From the NCBI GenBank assembly GCA_034008185.1, contig CM067086.1, forward strand, positions 11,656,507 to 11,720,506: a DNA stretch of 64,000 bases. Direction: 5' to 3'. This document shows positions 19,636-33,500 of this stretch, in pieces; position 1 is the stretch's first letter; the number at the start of each line of letters is the position of its first letter. Under the pieces are notes generated by a model that saw only the letters and a program-made list of their open reading frames with translations, was not told the origin of the DNA and did no database searches. This DNA comes from Gorsachius magnificus. Taxonomy: Eukaryota > Chordata > Aves > Pelecaniformes > Ardeidae. The position numbers and the translations under genes are program-made.

Positions 19636-22600
19636 GTACGTGTGACTGAAATTAATAGCTCAAGCTATTATTTCTTATGACATAAGAAAAAAAGTAAAAG
19701 TTGGATTCTGCACTCACGATATCAGAATAGATGCAAAGAGTACCATGTCACCCCAAGTGAGGAGACTAACTACATTTGCCTTGGAGGTTTCTATCCAATT
19801 TGTTCTTTTTCAGAAACTCTCTGAAATCACTGTTTATACCACAGAATGTGTATGAAACTTGTGAGAATCAACAAGAGATCAGAGCCAACTCTGTGTCCCT
19901 ACTCCCTCTACACTTTTTTTCCAATAAGATTATGATTTTTTATGTTGACCACATGGATTTCCTTAGTGCCAGATTATCTTGAGGATCTGTGAGAGAGATG
20001 GGTAGAGAGGGTTGACTGCACATTTTTGTACAGTCTCAAAATTGCAGATGTGTATAGAAAGACTGAGGAAAAATGCTTTTCATCACAGACCATTTATTCT
20101 TTATTGACAGATCTCTCTAAACAGCAATTGTCTCCTAAGGGATGTGTGCAAATAAGCACTATTGTCTCTTAGCTTTTTTAGTATATAGGTGGTAGGAGCA
20201 TAGGTGATTAGAATCTGTAAATTACTGTTATATAGAAAGTACTGTAATGAAACATCCAATCAATCTGCAACTCATTAAATTAACACTAGTTCTGTTATTT
20301 ACCATGATTCATACGTCAAAGTCTTCACTTGCGTGTCCTTCATTTTTATCTACTTTTGCTTTTCTAGATATTTGTGTAGTTTCTATCACTATAGTTTCTG
20401 AACAACATAGAAGAAATAGTAATGTAAATTGCTGTTTCATTAAGACGTTTCATATAGTAAGTATAATTTGTGTCCCATTTAAGGGTGTTTCGCACTGCTG
20501 TTACAAGGACAAAGGAGCCACAGAACAAGACCAAATCAAGATGTAGCTAATTGGTTTGTGTAGCCGTCTCTGCAACTGGGGAAGGAAGATTAAGAAATAA
20601 AGGCATTGTCTTAATGGAAAAATTAGTGCTGTTTAAGTGTGAAGTTATGGGCTATTCTATAGAAATGTACGTTCTGGACAGTGGAAGGGTATTTCCATGA
20701 CAAAATGCAAAGCTGTGTACAGTATCTAAAACTACCTCTAAATTAAATTAGGGAATGTTTGAGAAGCAGGATATGTATGACTACATGGAAGACATGCTGC
20801 TTCTGATACTGAAAATTTAATTTATTTTTGTAAAGTACTGCATTGTGGAATGTGATTACACCTTTGGATTTTACTAGGACTGTCTTTGTTCAAAGTAGTT
20901 TAATCCATATTCAGAGTGGGAAAAGCTGCCTTTGCTTTCTGTGTGGTAACAATATTTACACTGGGAGTTAGTTCAGAGTTGGTACTGTGCTCTGAATTGA
21001 GGCTAGTTTTCCTTTATGTTTACTTCCTTGTGTAGACAAACCCCGGGTAAGTGCGTCACACAGGAAGTCTGTGGAGTTACTCTAGATTTATGCTGGTGTA
21101 ACAGGACACATGAGAGAGATTTTATGACTGTTGCTGTCCCAAGCAGATGGAATACTGTTAAGTGACAGCTCCAACAGGAGCAGATCTTGGGAAGTACTGT
21201 TTTAAAGGCTTTGCTAAAGAAGAATGTTTTAAAGAAAGGTTGGAAATAGCAGAAACAGGAGTCGTGTCTTCTCTCAAGTTTAAATAATGCATGAATAGTG
21301 CATTACAAGTCCACACTGCTTATAATGCTGGAATACTATCCAGTGGCCTCTGTTTTCCCAGTTTTAATGTAGACTAATTATGTAAATTTAGATTGTAAGG
21401 GGAAAAGGTCAATGTCAGTACTGCTCCAAGAAGTAAGTACTTCCCATCTGTGCTGGACTTGTATGCTACCTATCCTTGTCTCGTGACCTTCCTGATCTAC
21501 CTCTAAAGGACTGAGAGAAAAACATTTGTAATATTGAAAGAACTGAGAGAAGCGACCTTATAAATGTGTTAAAAGTCATCAGTGCAATTTTAAAGTTCTT
21601 CATAACAAATAAAACACAAGTGTGGACTTTTGCCCCTCCACCAGTGTAGTAAACGTTGTCAAACTTTCCATGAGAATCATACTATGTTTTCTAAGAAGAG
21701 AAACGCCATCATGTTCATCCAGTTCAATTTTTAAAAATCTCTCTCTCTTCAGCTTCCAAACACTGTTGAGGGGGCTGGACAAAGTTAAACACAGCAATTC
21801 AAAAGCCAGATTCATTAGCCAAGATGGAATTAGACTGAGAAGAAGAATGATGAAAAGTATTGACAGAGTGAACAGACTGAGGCTTTCTTTAATTTAGATA
21901 TTGTAGTTTCTTCATATCACGTATTTCCTGAATAGAATTCGCCGGATAGAATTGATTTGTTTCTGGCCTAGCATTTCCCTTTCTCCAATAGCCTTATATT
22001 CCTTTTTGTATGATACATTAGATACATTAAATAGTTCTATTCCATTCCTTAATAAGTATTTGTTAGCTTCCAGGAGTCAGATCTTATTGCTAGGCAACTA
22101 CACAAGGAATCTCCATCTTTGTATTAAGCAGTTTGCTGTATCCATGCCTGACCCTATGCTCATCTATACATACATCTATAAAATTATGTAAGTGCAGCTG
22201 TAAATGCCGAATGTAAACATGCTGCATATTTTATGCATATTGAATTTATCTCTAAACTGAGTTGCTTGTAGTCAAAACAGCTTGCAAAAAGACACAGGTT
22301 TTTCCCTCCCCCTTTTTAGATGTATTTTCCTCACATGCAACTAGCTTTAAGGGCAGCCTCGGTACTGAAAATTACTTCTGTCTTTTGGGCTATTAAAAGA
22401 AGAGCTATTTATATATTAAGCACTACAATCTGTATCTTTTTACATCAGGATACCTCTGTATTTGTATTGATGTCTCTGTAAGATTTTGGTTACTGTAATT
22501 GTCTGTTTGCAAGTTTTCCAAAGGAATTATGAGACAGATGAGTTAGTTTGAAAAACCAACAGCAGGGCTCCAGCAGACTGTACAAACAGCAGTCTTTCTG

Positions 22601-22944
22601 CAGTTTTGACAAAGATTATACATTTAATATTTTAATAAGTTCATATCTGCCATCTTGGTGCTTGCTTGCATTTCCAGTGCCATCCAGCTTATTTTCTTGA
22701 TCTTCTAATAATAAGATGTCCTCAATAACATCATAGTCTTATTACTAAGGATTTATTCTGCTTTTCTTCAGTGTCATTTTTGTAGCTAGGGTATCACTGT
22801 TCTGCCATGGAGAAAAAGGCTTCTGATGTCACACGTTGGCTTGACCTTGTTTTTTTAAACTATTTTATAATGATTTTTAACCAGTTCATGTCATGGTTTT
22901 AGCATGCGTATTTGTATGTGTGATGTGTAAATCTCAGTTTTAGA

Positions 22945-23600
22945 ATTTTAGAATTAAGGTCAAAAGGGACATGTGGAGGTCATCTAGTTCACAGTCCTGC
23001 TCAAGGCATGGTTCATCTCAGAGGTTCAGGGCCTTGTGCTGTTCAGTTTTGAAAATCTCCACAGATGGAGTTCGCGCAGCCTCTCCAGGGCCTTGCTGCA
23101 GTGCTTAGCCACTCTCATGGTGAAGACTTCTTTTACCTCGTGCACAGTCAGAATTGCCTTTTGTTCTTTCCCTGTGCACCTCTGGAAAGAGTTTGCTTTT
23201 GTCTTCTCTGTGACTGCTCTCCAGGTGGTAGAAAGCCGCATTTGGGTTCCTAGCAGCCTTTTTTTTTTTTTCACTTAATAAACAAACCCAGTGCTCTTAG
23301 TCTCAGCTCATGTAATGTACTGCAGTCCCCTAGCTATTGGGGGAGGCTGCCTCTGGACTCCTTCCAGTTTGTCTTTGTCTCTCCTATATTGAGTGCCAAA
23401 ACTGGACACAGTATTCCAGTAAAGGGTATTCTGGATGTGGCCTCACAAGTGCTGAGCAAAGGGGAATAATAGCTTCCCCCAATATGCTAGCTATGCATGT
23501 GCTAATGCAGTCGGATATGTGGTTTGCCTTCACCACTGCAGAAGTGCGTTGCTGACTCACGTTCAGCTTGCTGCCCTGTTCTGTACCGGTGTTTAGAAGC
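22945..23600 (-). mobile_element. CR1 LINE 3' fragment, old and diverged
   Basis: Read on the minus strand, it holds decayed CR1 reverse-transcriptase C-terminal sequence and 3' UTR, interrupted by a T13 insertion near 23260. The 3' end lies at about 22945 (agaattttagaattaagg on the plus strand). Both limits are approximate. Confidence 0.85.
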
Positions 23601-25350
23601 TCCCATCTCTGTCAGGGCCTCAGTGTGCTTGGATCCACACAAACACCATAACGAAACCAAGGTGATGGAGAGGTGAATCTTACAGGCATTGCTTAGCCAT
23701 GCTAGTCACCACTCCTTAGATGATCACTTAATTTAGCTGGCTGAATTACTTAGCCAGTTTTCTAAGCAAAAGCTTTGGAGAGAACAGACCCCTTCCAATA
23801 CCCAATTCTGTGTTTTGAATTGCACTTTAAACCAGCTTCTGATCCTCAATATCTACAGAAGGAGTTTATGGATGCTCTTTTTTTTTTTTTTTTTATTCTG
23901 AATGGCTCATATAGGTACACCTAAAATTGGTTAGTATAAATAAAGGAACTGAACTGATCCATTTTTTGTTCTAATTTTGGTTCAGCTGTGATTAAAGTTG
24001 TTCCGCTGTCCTTCCTGTTCGGATCAGAAATAGATTGGTAACTGACTCATGTTAGAAAATACAGCATTTAAAAATAGAAATGATTGCATGCTGTGGGTGA
24101 TCCCATGGAATGGGGCTTCAGGTGGAGGTAGGGTTTAAACCCTTTTTTCTGCTTTGCTGTCACAGCACTGCTATTATTTGTGTTTCCCACACTGCACCAC
24201 TGCTTTTCTCACCTCTTCAATCTCACTTGCCGTATTTAGGAACTGAGGCAATCTGGTAAGTACAGTTGAGGAGATGGAGAAAAGCTGTAGGACTGCACTA
24301 TACTTAGTATTTTAGTGGTGCTGTCAGCTGTACCAAGGATGTGGGAGATTGGAAGGGAGATGCTGAAGCCCTCTCAGTGTTGTCCTCCTGGCCGTATGCA
24401 TAGACACAGGTGTTTGTACTGTGAGAGTCTTGTCATTTTCTTGAGTGGAGGGAAACAGGCTGATGGAGCCGAGTGGGCACTCACAGTGCACTGGTAGCCC
24501 ACAACTGCTCAGGCTAGCCCACATGGCAGTTTGTGGTCATAATATATCAGTTGTCCAAGTGCACAAAGAGGGCAGACTGTGTAGCAGAGGACACAGAACA
24601 CGTGGAAATAGTGTAAGTTACTCCCTCCATTTCTGCCAATTTGAAGTGAAGAGAGGACTTCTAAAGAGGAAATAGTATCTCACTCTTACGTATGCATGCA
24701 GCAATTAGCCCCTCGTTGAACTGCAAAAATAGGCAATAGATAATGCAGGTTGTTGTAATGTACATCTCTGATGTAAACCAAACTGACAACACAGGTATAT
24801 TCCATATAGGCCACCAAATAGCTTACAGGTTAAAGAGAGGCTTGCATCCTCCCTTTAGGAATCCACTAAGCTGTACAATATCCACAAAATGATGATGTAA
24901 CTATGTTTCATATTGTTTATTCAGTTCTAAATTTTGGTTTAAATCCCAAGTTGCTACATCCAACCAAGCTGTATCTACTATAAATATTATGCCTAGTATA
25001 ATATTATATTATATACTGGCTTCTTTTTCTTACTGATTCTAGCTGTTTTTTTTTTTTCTTATAATATGAGATTTCTGTTGCAGAGTAGCAAATTCCAAGA
25101 TGTTACAGATGAAATAATGAAACCAACAAGTTATTAAATAATTACAACCACACCTGCAATGTTAAGAATATTTTTATATTTTATGCCCTAAGAAAATCCT
25201 ATGTTTTTGTGAGTTTAGCTTGGTTTCATTAAAAAAACCCTGTTGATTTTGGTTTCTTATAGGACAATTTTCTTAACCTACATCACCCAATCTCTAGATT
25301 ATAAGAACTTGTATCTACGTTTTCTATGGACTAAGATTCTATGAATGTAT
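23601..25350. other. intergenic DNA, no gene seen
   Basis: It includes a T16 run (23879-23894) and a T-rich tract near 25050. Nothing else can be named. Confidence 0.6.
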
Positions 25351-25556
25351 AATTAGAACAGGCTTCCTAGAAAGGTGGTCGATGCCCCAAGCTTGTCAGT
25401 GTTTAAGAGGCATTTGGACAATGCCCTTAATAACATGCTTTAACTTTTGGTCAGTCCTGAATTGGTCAGACAGATGGACTTGTTGCAGGTCCCTTCCAAC
25501 TGAAATTTCTGTTCTGTTCTATTCTGTTCTATTCTATTCTATTAATTACATTCAAT
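25351..25556 (+). mobile_element. CR1 LINE 3' end with ATTCT-type tail
   Basis: The terminal 150 bp match the common avian CR1 3' end (aggtcccttccaactgaa near 25486-25503). A degenerate TTCTG/ATTCT repeat follows and fades out by about 25600. Plus orientation, strongly 5'-truncated. Confidence 0.9.
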
Positions 25557-25600
25557 ATTCTATATTCTGTTCAGTATTCTATTCAATATTCTATTCTATA
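25503..25600 (+). repeat. imperfect ATTCT/GTTCT microsatellite
   Basis: A pentamer array grown from the CR1 3' tail. It decays into spaced copies of atattctatt further right. Confidence 0.85.
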
Positions 25601-28600
25601 AATACATTTATTTTTCATTTTGTTTGACAGAAAAATTGGGGTTATTTTCAAAAAATAGTTCAGTCTTCTAATAGAATTAGTTCATCCACCTTCCTTAGCC
25701 TTTCCATGATGGTGCTTCAAAAATAGCAAAACTCATCTTAACTGTGAGTTCATATCCAGACTAAATAAGCACATTTTATTAATCTGTCAGATTTCTTAGT
25801 TCTCTCTCACTGATTTAGCTGTGATTTCCAAACTTTTAGTTTTTTACAGTGCTTCAATGGAGACATGAAGCTGTTTGCCACAAAATATTCTGAAATAAGT
25901 ACATAGGTTTTTAAATTTCAGGTAAAATGTGTTGGAGTCACAGAATAAGCATGATAGCAGATTCTAAACATGATAAAAAGAACTATGTATACCACACATT
26001 CAGTATATTCATCCTTGTACATGCAGATAGCATGCACATATGGGCATGTAACATGCCAGGCTGTGATTGCTAAAACTTGGAGTTTCCATCTTCAACTTCC
26101 CAACATACATGAATCTAACTTGCGTCCATTACTCCTACGCAAATAAAAAGATCTATTGTTAAAATAATTTCATCAAAGGAAATTTCATTAAGAGGAAAGC
26201 TGAGATAGAAGAAGGAAATACATCCTGCCATGCAAAATTTGGCTCCAGTCTCCCTACCACCCTGACCTAATAGTGTGTGTGTCTACATTGGCAAGTAGTG
26301 CTGTGTAGTAAGAGTCAATCAGTTGGTGCTGAGAACGCGACGTCCACACTGTATGTGAGTGGGGCGAAAGGAGGGAATATGCTTTGAACTAGTTCCAGTT
26401 TGCTTCTGAGAACTGAAAGTCCATTAGTAGTTGGAGCACATTAGATGCTCTGCAGAGTGCGTCTTTCAGCTTTGTTTCATTTGGGGGATGTCTAGCTGTA
26501 CTCTCTGATCCGTGCTGTGTGAAACAAAGTAAGGTAAGAGGGAATGGACAGAAGATTCACTTAAAAAGCATACTCCTAATCTGAATTTAAAGACTTATGT
26601 AGATGCATCCGTTGATTGGGCAGTTTGAAAGTGAACATTCAGTCAGACTGTATGGCATTAGTACCTTCTCCCCTTTGAAAAGAAATTATCTCTCTATTCA
26701 CTGATGCTTAAAAAAATGATGCCAGTATATATTCTCTTGTGCTAGGATGTGAGGGAGGGAAACATGATAGAATATAAGGGTGTTCATAGTGGAAAATACT
26801 TGTTAGGTTAATAACAAGGGACTATCCTGGTAAGTGATGACATTCTGTTTCAAAACTGAAATGGAGGGTACCTGCACAGAAATGTCTTCTATAGACGTGA
26901 TTTTACTATTTGAAAGCCTTCAGTATTTACCTTTTTATAAAGCTACAACTAAGAGAACTTTCCCTGATTTCAAATTTTTTATTCTCCATGATCCTTGGAT
27001 GAACTCCAGTACACCACTTAATTTTATAGCATTAGTTGCAGACAACACAGTGAAACTGTTGCTACCTTTATTCTTCTGACTTGTTACTATAAAATACTAC
27101 AGCAGTGAATACAGAGAAATATGATCGTTCTGTAATAATGATGGAAGTTATGTAATTCAAACACTCATGAAATTAGTAGAATTATGGATTTCTTGCCAAG
27201 GCTTGTCTTCTGAGACTGCGGTTGTTTACAGGAGCTCTAGCACAGAAGCCCATGAGGAAAGGCGATATGAGGAGACTGATTCTGCAGCCTTATTCAGATG
27301 AAGCAGGACTTGCTCTGAGTAACAAATACATTCATTTTCATGAGGTAGCCTAATAATGGAACACTGAAGCACAATGGAATTGAACCCTATGTCTTAGTGT
27401 TCAAACTCCGTTTAAATAACTGACCGCACAATGCTTTATTGCATTTACATTTGCTATGGTTCTCAATGGAAAGTGGTAATGTAGTATATGCCACATAGGT
27501 AAAAACAAAAAGACTGAGGCCATTTCATTTTTTACGCAAACTTTGCTAAAAATAGGTAATTGATCAAGTGAGCAGAGGTAATGAGCCGTATAGAAATTTG
27601 TTACCAAAGCTTTTACAAGCCTTAGCACGATAGCTGCAGCATTTATGTAGCTTTAAATATGAGTATTATTGGCTTTATTTAAAGGAAATCAATCCATAAC
27701 TAAAAAATTGTATTTTAAAAAATATGTGTAAAACCAGCATTCTTTAAACTCAAACTTTCTCTCCACTTTTCTGAACCACTTTATATTGGTGTTTCGCATG
27801 TGGTACTTCCTTCAGCATTACATCAGCATGTCTGCTGGTCAGTGGGAGTTTTGCCAGAGTACAGTCTAAAGCAGGTTTTGGCAACCCGTGATTGCAGATT
27901 AGGAAAGGCTGGCAGCAGAGTTACCTTGGGGTTAGGAGCCATAACATATTGAGGGAGTTGGCTAAGAGAACCAATATCTTCTTCAGAACTCAGCTGAAAT
28001 CCCGGAGTTGGGAAGTCCCTTCATCATACTGCTGATTTTAAGATCCTCTGGTGAGCAGTGTTTCATTTGAGTTGGAGGGGTTTTCAAATTCTGCTAGGTT
28101 TCTGTCAGCATCCTCAGCGTCTCATTTGAGAAAGAAGAGAATAGTCTAGCATTTTAAAAGTCTCTGACCCCTGAGCATTTGAGCTTTGATATATTACTGT
28201 GAACATCTACTTTTTAATCATATTTAGGTCCTGAGTAAATCTAAGCATTGCTTCATTATTAAGTGCTACTTGGTCCCTCAGGGTTGTTTTTTGAAAAAAG
28301 GCTATGGCATATGTAAGAATTAATTAATTCCCTGCAGGTCTTTGTATTCTCTTCAACTCCCAGCCTGATTTTCTGAATCTTTCCACATGTTCATATGCAT
28401 TCAGCAGCTAAGCAACTATGGTTAAAAAACAAAAAGGTCACTGTAAAATACCAAGATGGCATTTCCCTCCTCCAGCCTTTTGTAGGATAACTCCAACAGA
28501 GAGGGTCAGGAATTCTACTGCCAGCTGATTCGAGACCTAGGAGAACAAATAACTACACATTTTTTGTCCATGTAATCTTTGTTCATCATTATTGATTGAA

Positions 28601-29758
28601 ATGAAGCTTAAAAGTATGTTTCTTCTGAAGCCTTTTGAGAAATGGTGGCTCTCAATACGTTTTTAAGGCTGACACATCTATCAGCAGCACTGTAAAGATG
28701 GTGAATCAGTTCTGCTGAAGTATGTCTAACACCAGTGAGAGCTTCTCAGTGTGTCTGATGGTGAAATCAGAGGTTACTTTAAAATTTTGGATACAGATGG
28801 AGGAGAAGAAGAACAATTTCTGTGTGATGTGACAATTTATGAGCAATGAGTAAGTGTAATAAGCAGGTTAAAAGCACCTTTTTTTGAGAAAGCAGCAAAG
28901 AAGAAAGTATAACATTATGTACTATGGTCTGACCCCACAAATACTTACCTTTACAAAAATTATTCACTGAGCGGTCCTGTAGAACTCAGAGAGACTTTCC
29001 TGGGGAAAAATTATTTGTGCTTGAGTATAATTTCACTAGTTCCATAGGGTCGTGATCTGATTATTTAGTTTGTGAAACTTCAAATACAATTGGAATGAAA
29101 TTTCAGGTGTAATTGAATAATTACAAGTAAAGGCAGAAATCATCACAAAATGTTTATTCATATGTTAAGAAAAAGAAAACATATTCAGTCTGCAAACTTA
29201 AGCATTGAAAAAATAGGAAATGTCTCAGAATTTAAATTACCTGGGCTGAATTGTTTGATCTGAAAAGTAGGCAATATCAATATATGAGATCCAGAAAAAA
29301 AAATTTCAACCCAAAAGATTTCTGTTTATTTAAACTTGTGTGTGTGTAATTAAATAGATGACTCTCAGATATACTCCCTTGCGTTTAGATACATGTGATA
29401 GAATATGCTTAGTTCATGTACAGATGTATGTACTGCTCAAAAGCACATCAATGGCTATGTCCTGGACAAATGAAGTCTTGTGACAGATGTGACAGATGTA
29501 TACAGGTAAAGGCAAAATAAAGTTGTTGCAAACCAGAACACATTTGATAATTGTTCTACTATGTGTATTTGAACAAGTGAAAAAACACTTTTGGAAGTAA
29601 ATGCCAGTTTGAGGGGGTCTAAGACAAATATTTTTGCAATTTTCAGAAGTACTGAACAGTCAAGATCACTGAAAGTTGAGGATTTTGAGTACTTAAGGAA
29701 ACTGACCTAATATTTTCAGAAACCAGCTTTTTCATGTAAGCCTAGTACACTTTAAAAT

Positions 29759-30002
29759 CTTAATTTCACACACCTCTGAATTCTTTTTCCTAACCTTAAC
29801 AGAACAACCATAGCCTATAATCTCAAAAGAATTTATTCTGATGATTGAAAAACTCATATAGAAAATACTTCGGGTTTTTTTTTTTTTTCTCAGTAGTAAA
29901 GGACAATGTATTTTGTGCTTCTTTTTTCTTTTTTTTTTTTAGGGTAATATTTTTTCTTAATTTCGCATTCCTCTGAATTCTTTTTCCTAACCTTAACAGA
30001 AC
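29759..30002 (+). repeat. 47-bp direct repeat, copies 197 bp apart
   Basis: 29759-29805 and 29956-30002 are the same over 47 bp except for three bases. Both share the core cctctgaattctttttccta. Two T-rich tracts lie between the copies. The origin is unknown. Confidence 0.9.
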
Positions 30003-30539
30003 TGACATCTGTCAAGTTGAAGGTTCTGCACAGGAGTGGAAATTATTTTACCAAAAATTAAGTGTTACAGAAATAATTGATTTCCATGGTCATGGCCATG
30101 TTTATGAAGTCTTGAGAAGACCATTTTCATTAATTTTATTCCAGAAGGCAGCAGTGCACATTTAAATTAAAAAAAACAAAAAGTGTGAAGAATAAAGACA
30201 GGTATGTTCTGAAAATCTATACAGATCATACTTATTGATTTAGTTACTGTATTATGTACAGATAATTTGTAAACTCCCTTGGAGTAGAACAAAAGCTTTA
30301 AAGATACTCTTACGATCTAATTTATGATATTCATAAATGTTATCACTGAGGAAGTAGAAGGCAATTTTTCCTGAACTTTACCTCCATGAATAATTGTTGA
30401 CAAAAGGCTCTTCAGGATGAAATGTCACATCTTTTTTTTTTTTCCTGTGGCTTGTGGTAAGTCGTACAATCAAAATGTTAGGGTGACTAATTTTTTGTTA
30501 GGAAAGAGTTTATTATGTCTACATGCCCAGGTTTTTCAG

Positions 30540-30590
30540 TTCTCTGTAACTCAGAGGCCACAATATGTGGTGGAAGTAAAGGAAATCAAG
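30540..30590 (+). other. exon-like segment B (unproven)
   Basis: Acceptor gtttttcag, 51 open nt reading FSVTQRPQYVVEVKEIK, then donor gtaata. Both ends fall between codons. I recognise no family. It could be chance. Confidence 0.18.
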
Positions 30591-33500
30591 GTAATATTTG
30601 CACCTTCGGATACAAACACAGCTGTGTCACCTTTACTAGTTAGATAAAAATTCTGTCTGCAAAGTTCAGATTAAATATCAAAGATGACCACTGTTAAATT
30701 TGTTGTTTAGTTTTGGTCCAGTGTTTAGTTTGTTTCCTACCATAGTTTTCTGTGCTTACATTGGCAATCCCCACTTGCGTGAAAACAACTTAAACAGGTA
30801 ATTCTTTTCCCTCTACAGCTTAATAAAATAAACTCAAAAGCAATTTTGTTTTCTCAAATACAGTTATGTCTTTGTGGAGTGCCTTGCTGCATAAAAGTAC
30901 TGAGTCAGGTTATGATTTTTTTGGTCATCCTTTTAGCCAACCTGGCTAGGATGGGAAAAACTTTTAATTGTAGATCAGGTCTTATTGAAGATTTTTGCAA
31001 AGATTGGATTAATTTATTACAATATGTAAAGCAAATGAGCAAATGTAATTTTGACTCATCCTGTGTATAAATAGCTCCTCTAAGGTATTAGATTTTTCTC
31101 AATTACTCAGATAACCCATATGTTTCTTAAGTTATAAACACATCTTTTTTATGTAAAGAAGGAGGATTGATCCTGACATTTTCTCAGTTGTGTGCAATGA
31201 CACTTTTGAAATCATAACAGTCTACTGCCAACTATGGATGTTGACTCAGGCATGAGATTTTCAAAAGGCATGCTTACTTTAGAGACTAGTTTATCATGTT
31301 TCCATCTGTTGTATAAATATTTTTTTGACTAAGTTTAAAACCCCAAATACATGTTATCCCAGATGCTCAGGAAATTTTTCATCTGACTGCTGAAAGGCAA
31401 CAAGATGAGATAGAAAATCCTTTCAAAACACCTGCCAAGCAAGACTGTACAATCCAGTCTCGGGCAAGTAGAAACTCCTTCAGATTACATTTGAAACTGT
31501 ATTGGAGGGTAGTCACCTGAGATTTTGGACTTCAACAATCCAGAGATTAAAAACAGCAATCTGTGTGACAGCGTGAACAAATCTTACTGATAGGTAGCAT
31601 ATGATTACCCAGCAGGTGGGAGGTGTAAATCAGTGGCCTGGAGAGAATCAGGAGATACGAGAATGGCAGAGGGTTGTACGCTCAAGTGCATGCCTTCTGC
31701 AGCTGAGTTCCAGGAAATCTGACCTTGGGTTATTTTGGATGCTGGCTGATAGAAGCCTTTTCCTCGCTGTCTGAGTACTGTGGCTGAAGAAATTTGCATT
31801 CCTAGGGTTGTTTTTTTTTTTTTTTATCCTACTGGCTTTACCAGACAGGATTGATGAGAGCAGGTGAGACTGAAATCCCATTGTGTAAGCTCCTTTGCTG
31901 GCATGCAGATTTCTCTGTCCCTCACAGGGAGTATTTGGAAGATAGACCTTGGGAAGTGTTTCTTCAGGGTTCTAAAAACAGTATGTTCATTTGTAAATAC
32001 ACCTCTTTTTCCCTTCCCCCATTCACTGAGAGAAAATAATGCTCTGTGGCTTCACCTGAACAGATCTGGAGGGATCTGTTGCTCAAATAGGAGCCACCTC
32101 TGCAACACCAATGTGCTCTCGTTGATACTGATTTTTTTCTTTTTTTTTTTATACTCTGTTGATTGATGTATTTGCCTAGGAAAAAAGTAAAATCAGATAA
32201 AATAGAAGAGATTGAGTATGACAGAAGAACAACTTTATACTGTTGACTACTCAACAGCAAGTTGATGAAAGTAGGTAAGGACAGAATTTGGGTTTTTGTT
32301 TGGGGGTCAGTTGCAAGTTTTACTTAGTGTAGTCGCTAGGACACTTGGTGACCCTATGACCCTTTTCATATGCTGTGATTTTAGCTACACAGTTTTCCTT
32401 TTCTCTCTGTCAGGGTAATCTGAAAACCAGGTTTCTTTTCTTTTGTATTTAAGTTCGATTCTGACCAAGGCAGTGAACAACTATGGTCTTGGTGTAAGTT
32501 GCTGCTGTTACTTTCCCAATCTCTGCCTGCAAATAGGAATACGAGACTGGAAGTGACTCTTTGGATCATAGAATCCGCCTCTCTGCTACAGCAGGCATCG
32601 CGTCTCATAAATCCCATTAAAAACAACAAAACTCACTCTTGAAACTACTTCTTCGCCCACCTCATCTGTACTGAGATATCCTACATTCTTTTAAAAATAC
32701 TCTTCGTGAATGTCAGAGGTCTCAGCTCTGCTCACTGCTAGCACAGAAAGCCTCTCCATAATAAACTTCTAACAGCACTACTGCTAAGTAAGGTTTTTTC
32801 CAACTGATAAAATGCAGGATATACACATGAAAATATGGTGTGTAGGTGTTTCTGTCTTTCCAGTTACTCCTGCCAGAATGCTGTTCTGGGACCCCACTGA
32901 TTAGAAACCCAATTTCTTTGTCCAAGCCTTCATGGCTAGTCAGTCTGTGCTTGAAAGATAGTTACCCAGCTTGATTGTGCAGTTCCTTGGCGTGTCAAAA
33001 CTCTCTGGGGAGGTTTGTTTAAAGCTTTGTTTAAGATATGTTTGGGTTGCTCACTGAGGTGAGTTATGGGAATGTACAAACAATTATTTTGTCAATATGT
33101 ATTCCAGAAAGAATGTAGGAGTAGCGTGGAAGATCCAGGCTTGCTAAATGGTACTATAGTAGGGGAACAAATGCTTGGCTTTTCTGAGTATTACAGGCTG
33201 AGACTGATTACAAAAGCCTTGTAAATAGAAATATTTCAGGACATCTCAATTGTGTGTTTGAAGTCAGCATTACAGAATTCTTCTCACCCATAGGGAGGAT
33301 TTAATTTTAGAATGCATTGAAAAGTAGTGTTAATGTTTCTATGATAGCTTTTCTAATTCAGTGAAAAAAAATACTTCGGGAATGATTGTATGATTCTGTG
33401 AAAGAAAATAGCGTGACCTGAGCCTATGTCTTCTGGCCAGAAAGGAAAGAGAAAAAATCTCCTTGGAATTTCTGTTTTCCAGCTTTTTTTTCTGATTCAG

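Larger units (their letters stand above)
14283..22944. other. AT-rich intergenic DNA, no proven gene
   Basis: It contains a G-rich run near 14665-14690, a T/G low-complexity tract (14785-14830), hairpins at 15373-15396 and 18152-18173, a 23-bp tandem repeat at 17803, and exon-like segments at 15.7, 19.6 and 21.8 kb that are listed separately. Confidence 0.55.
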
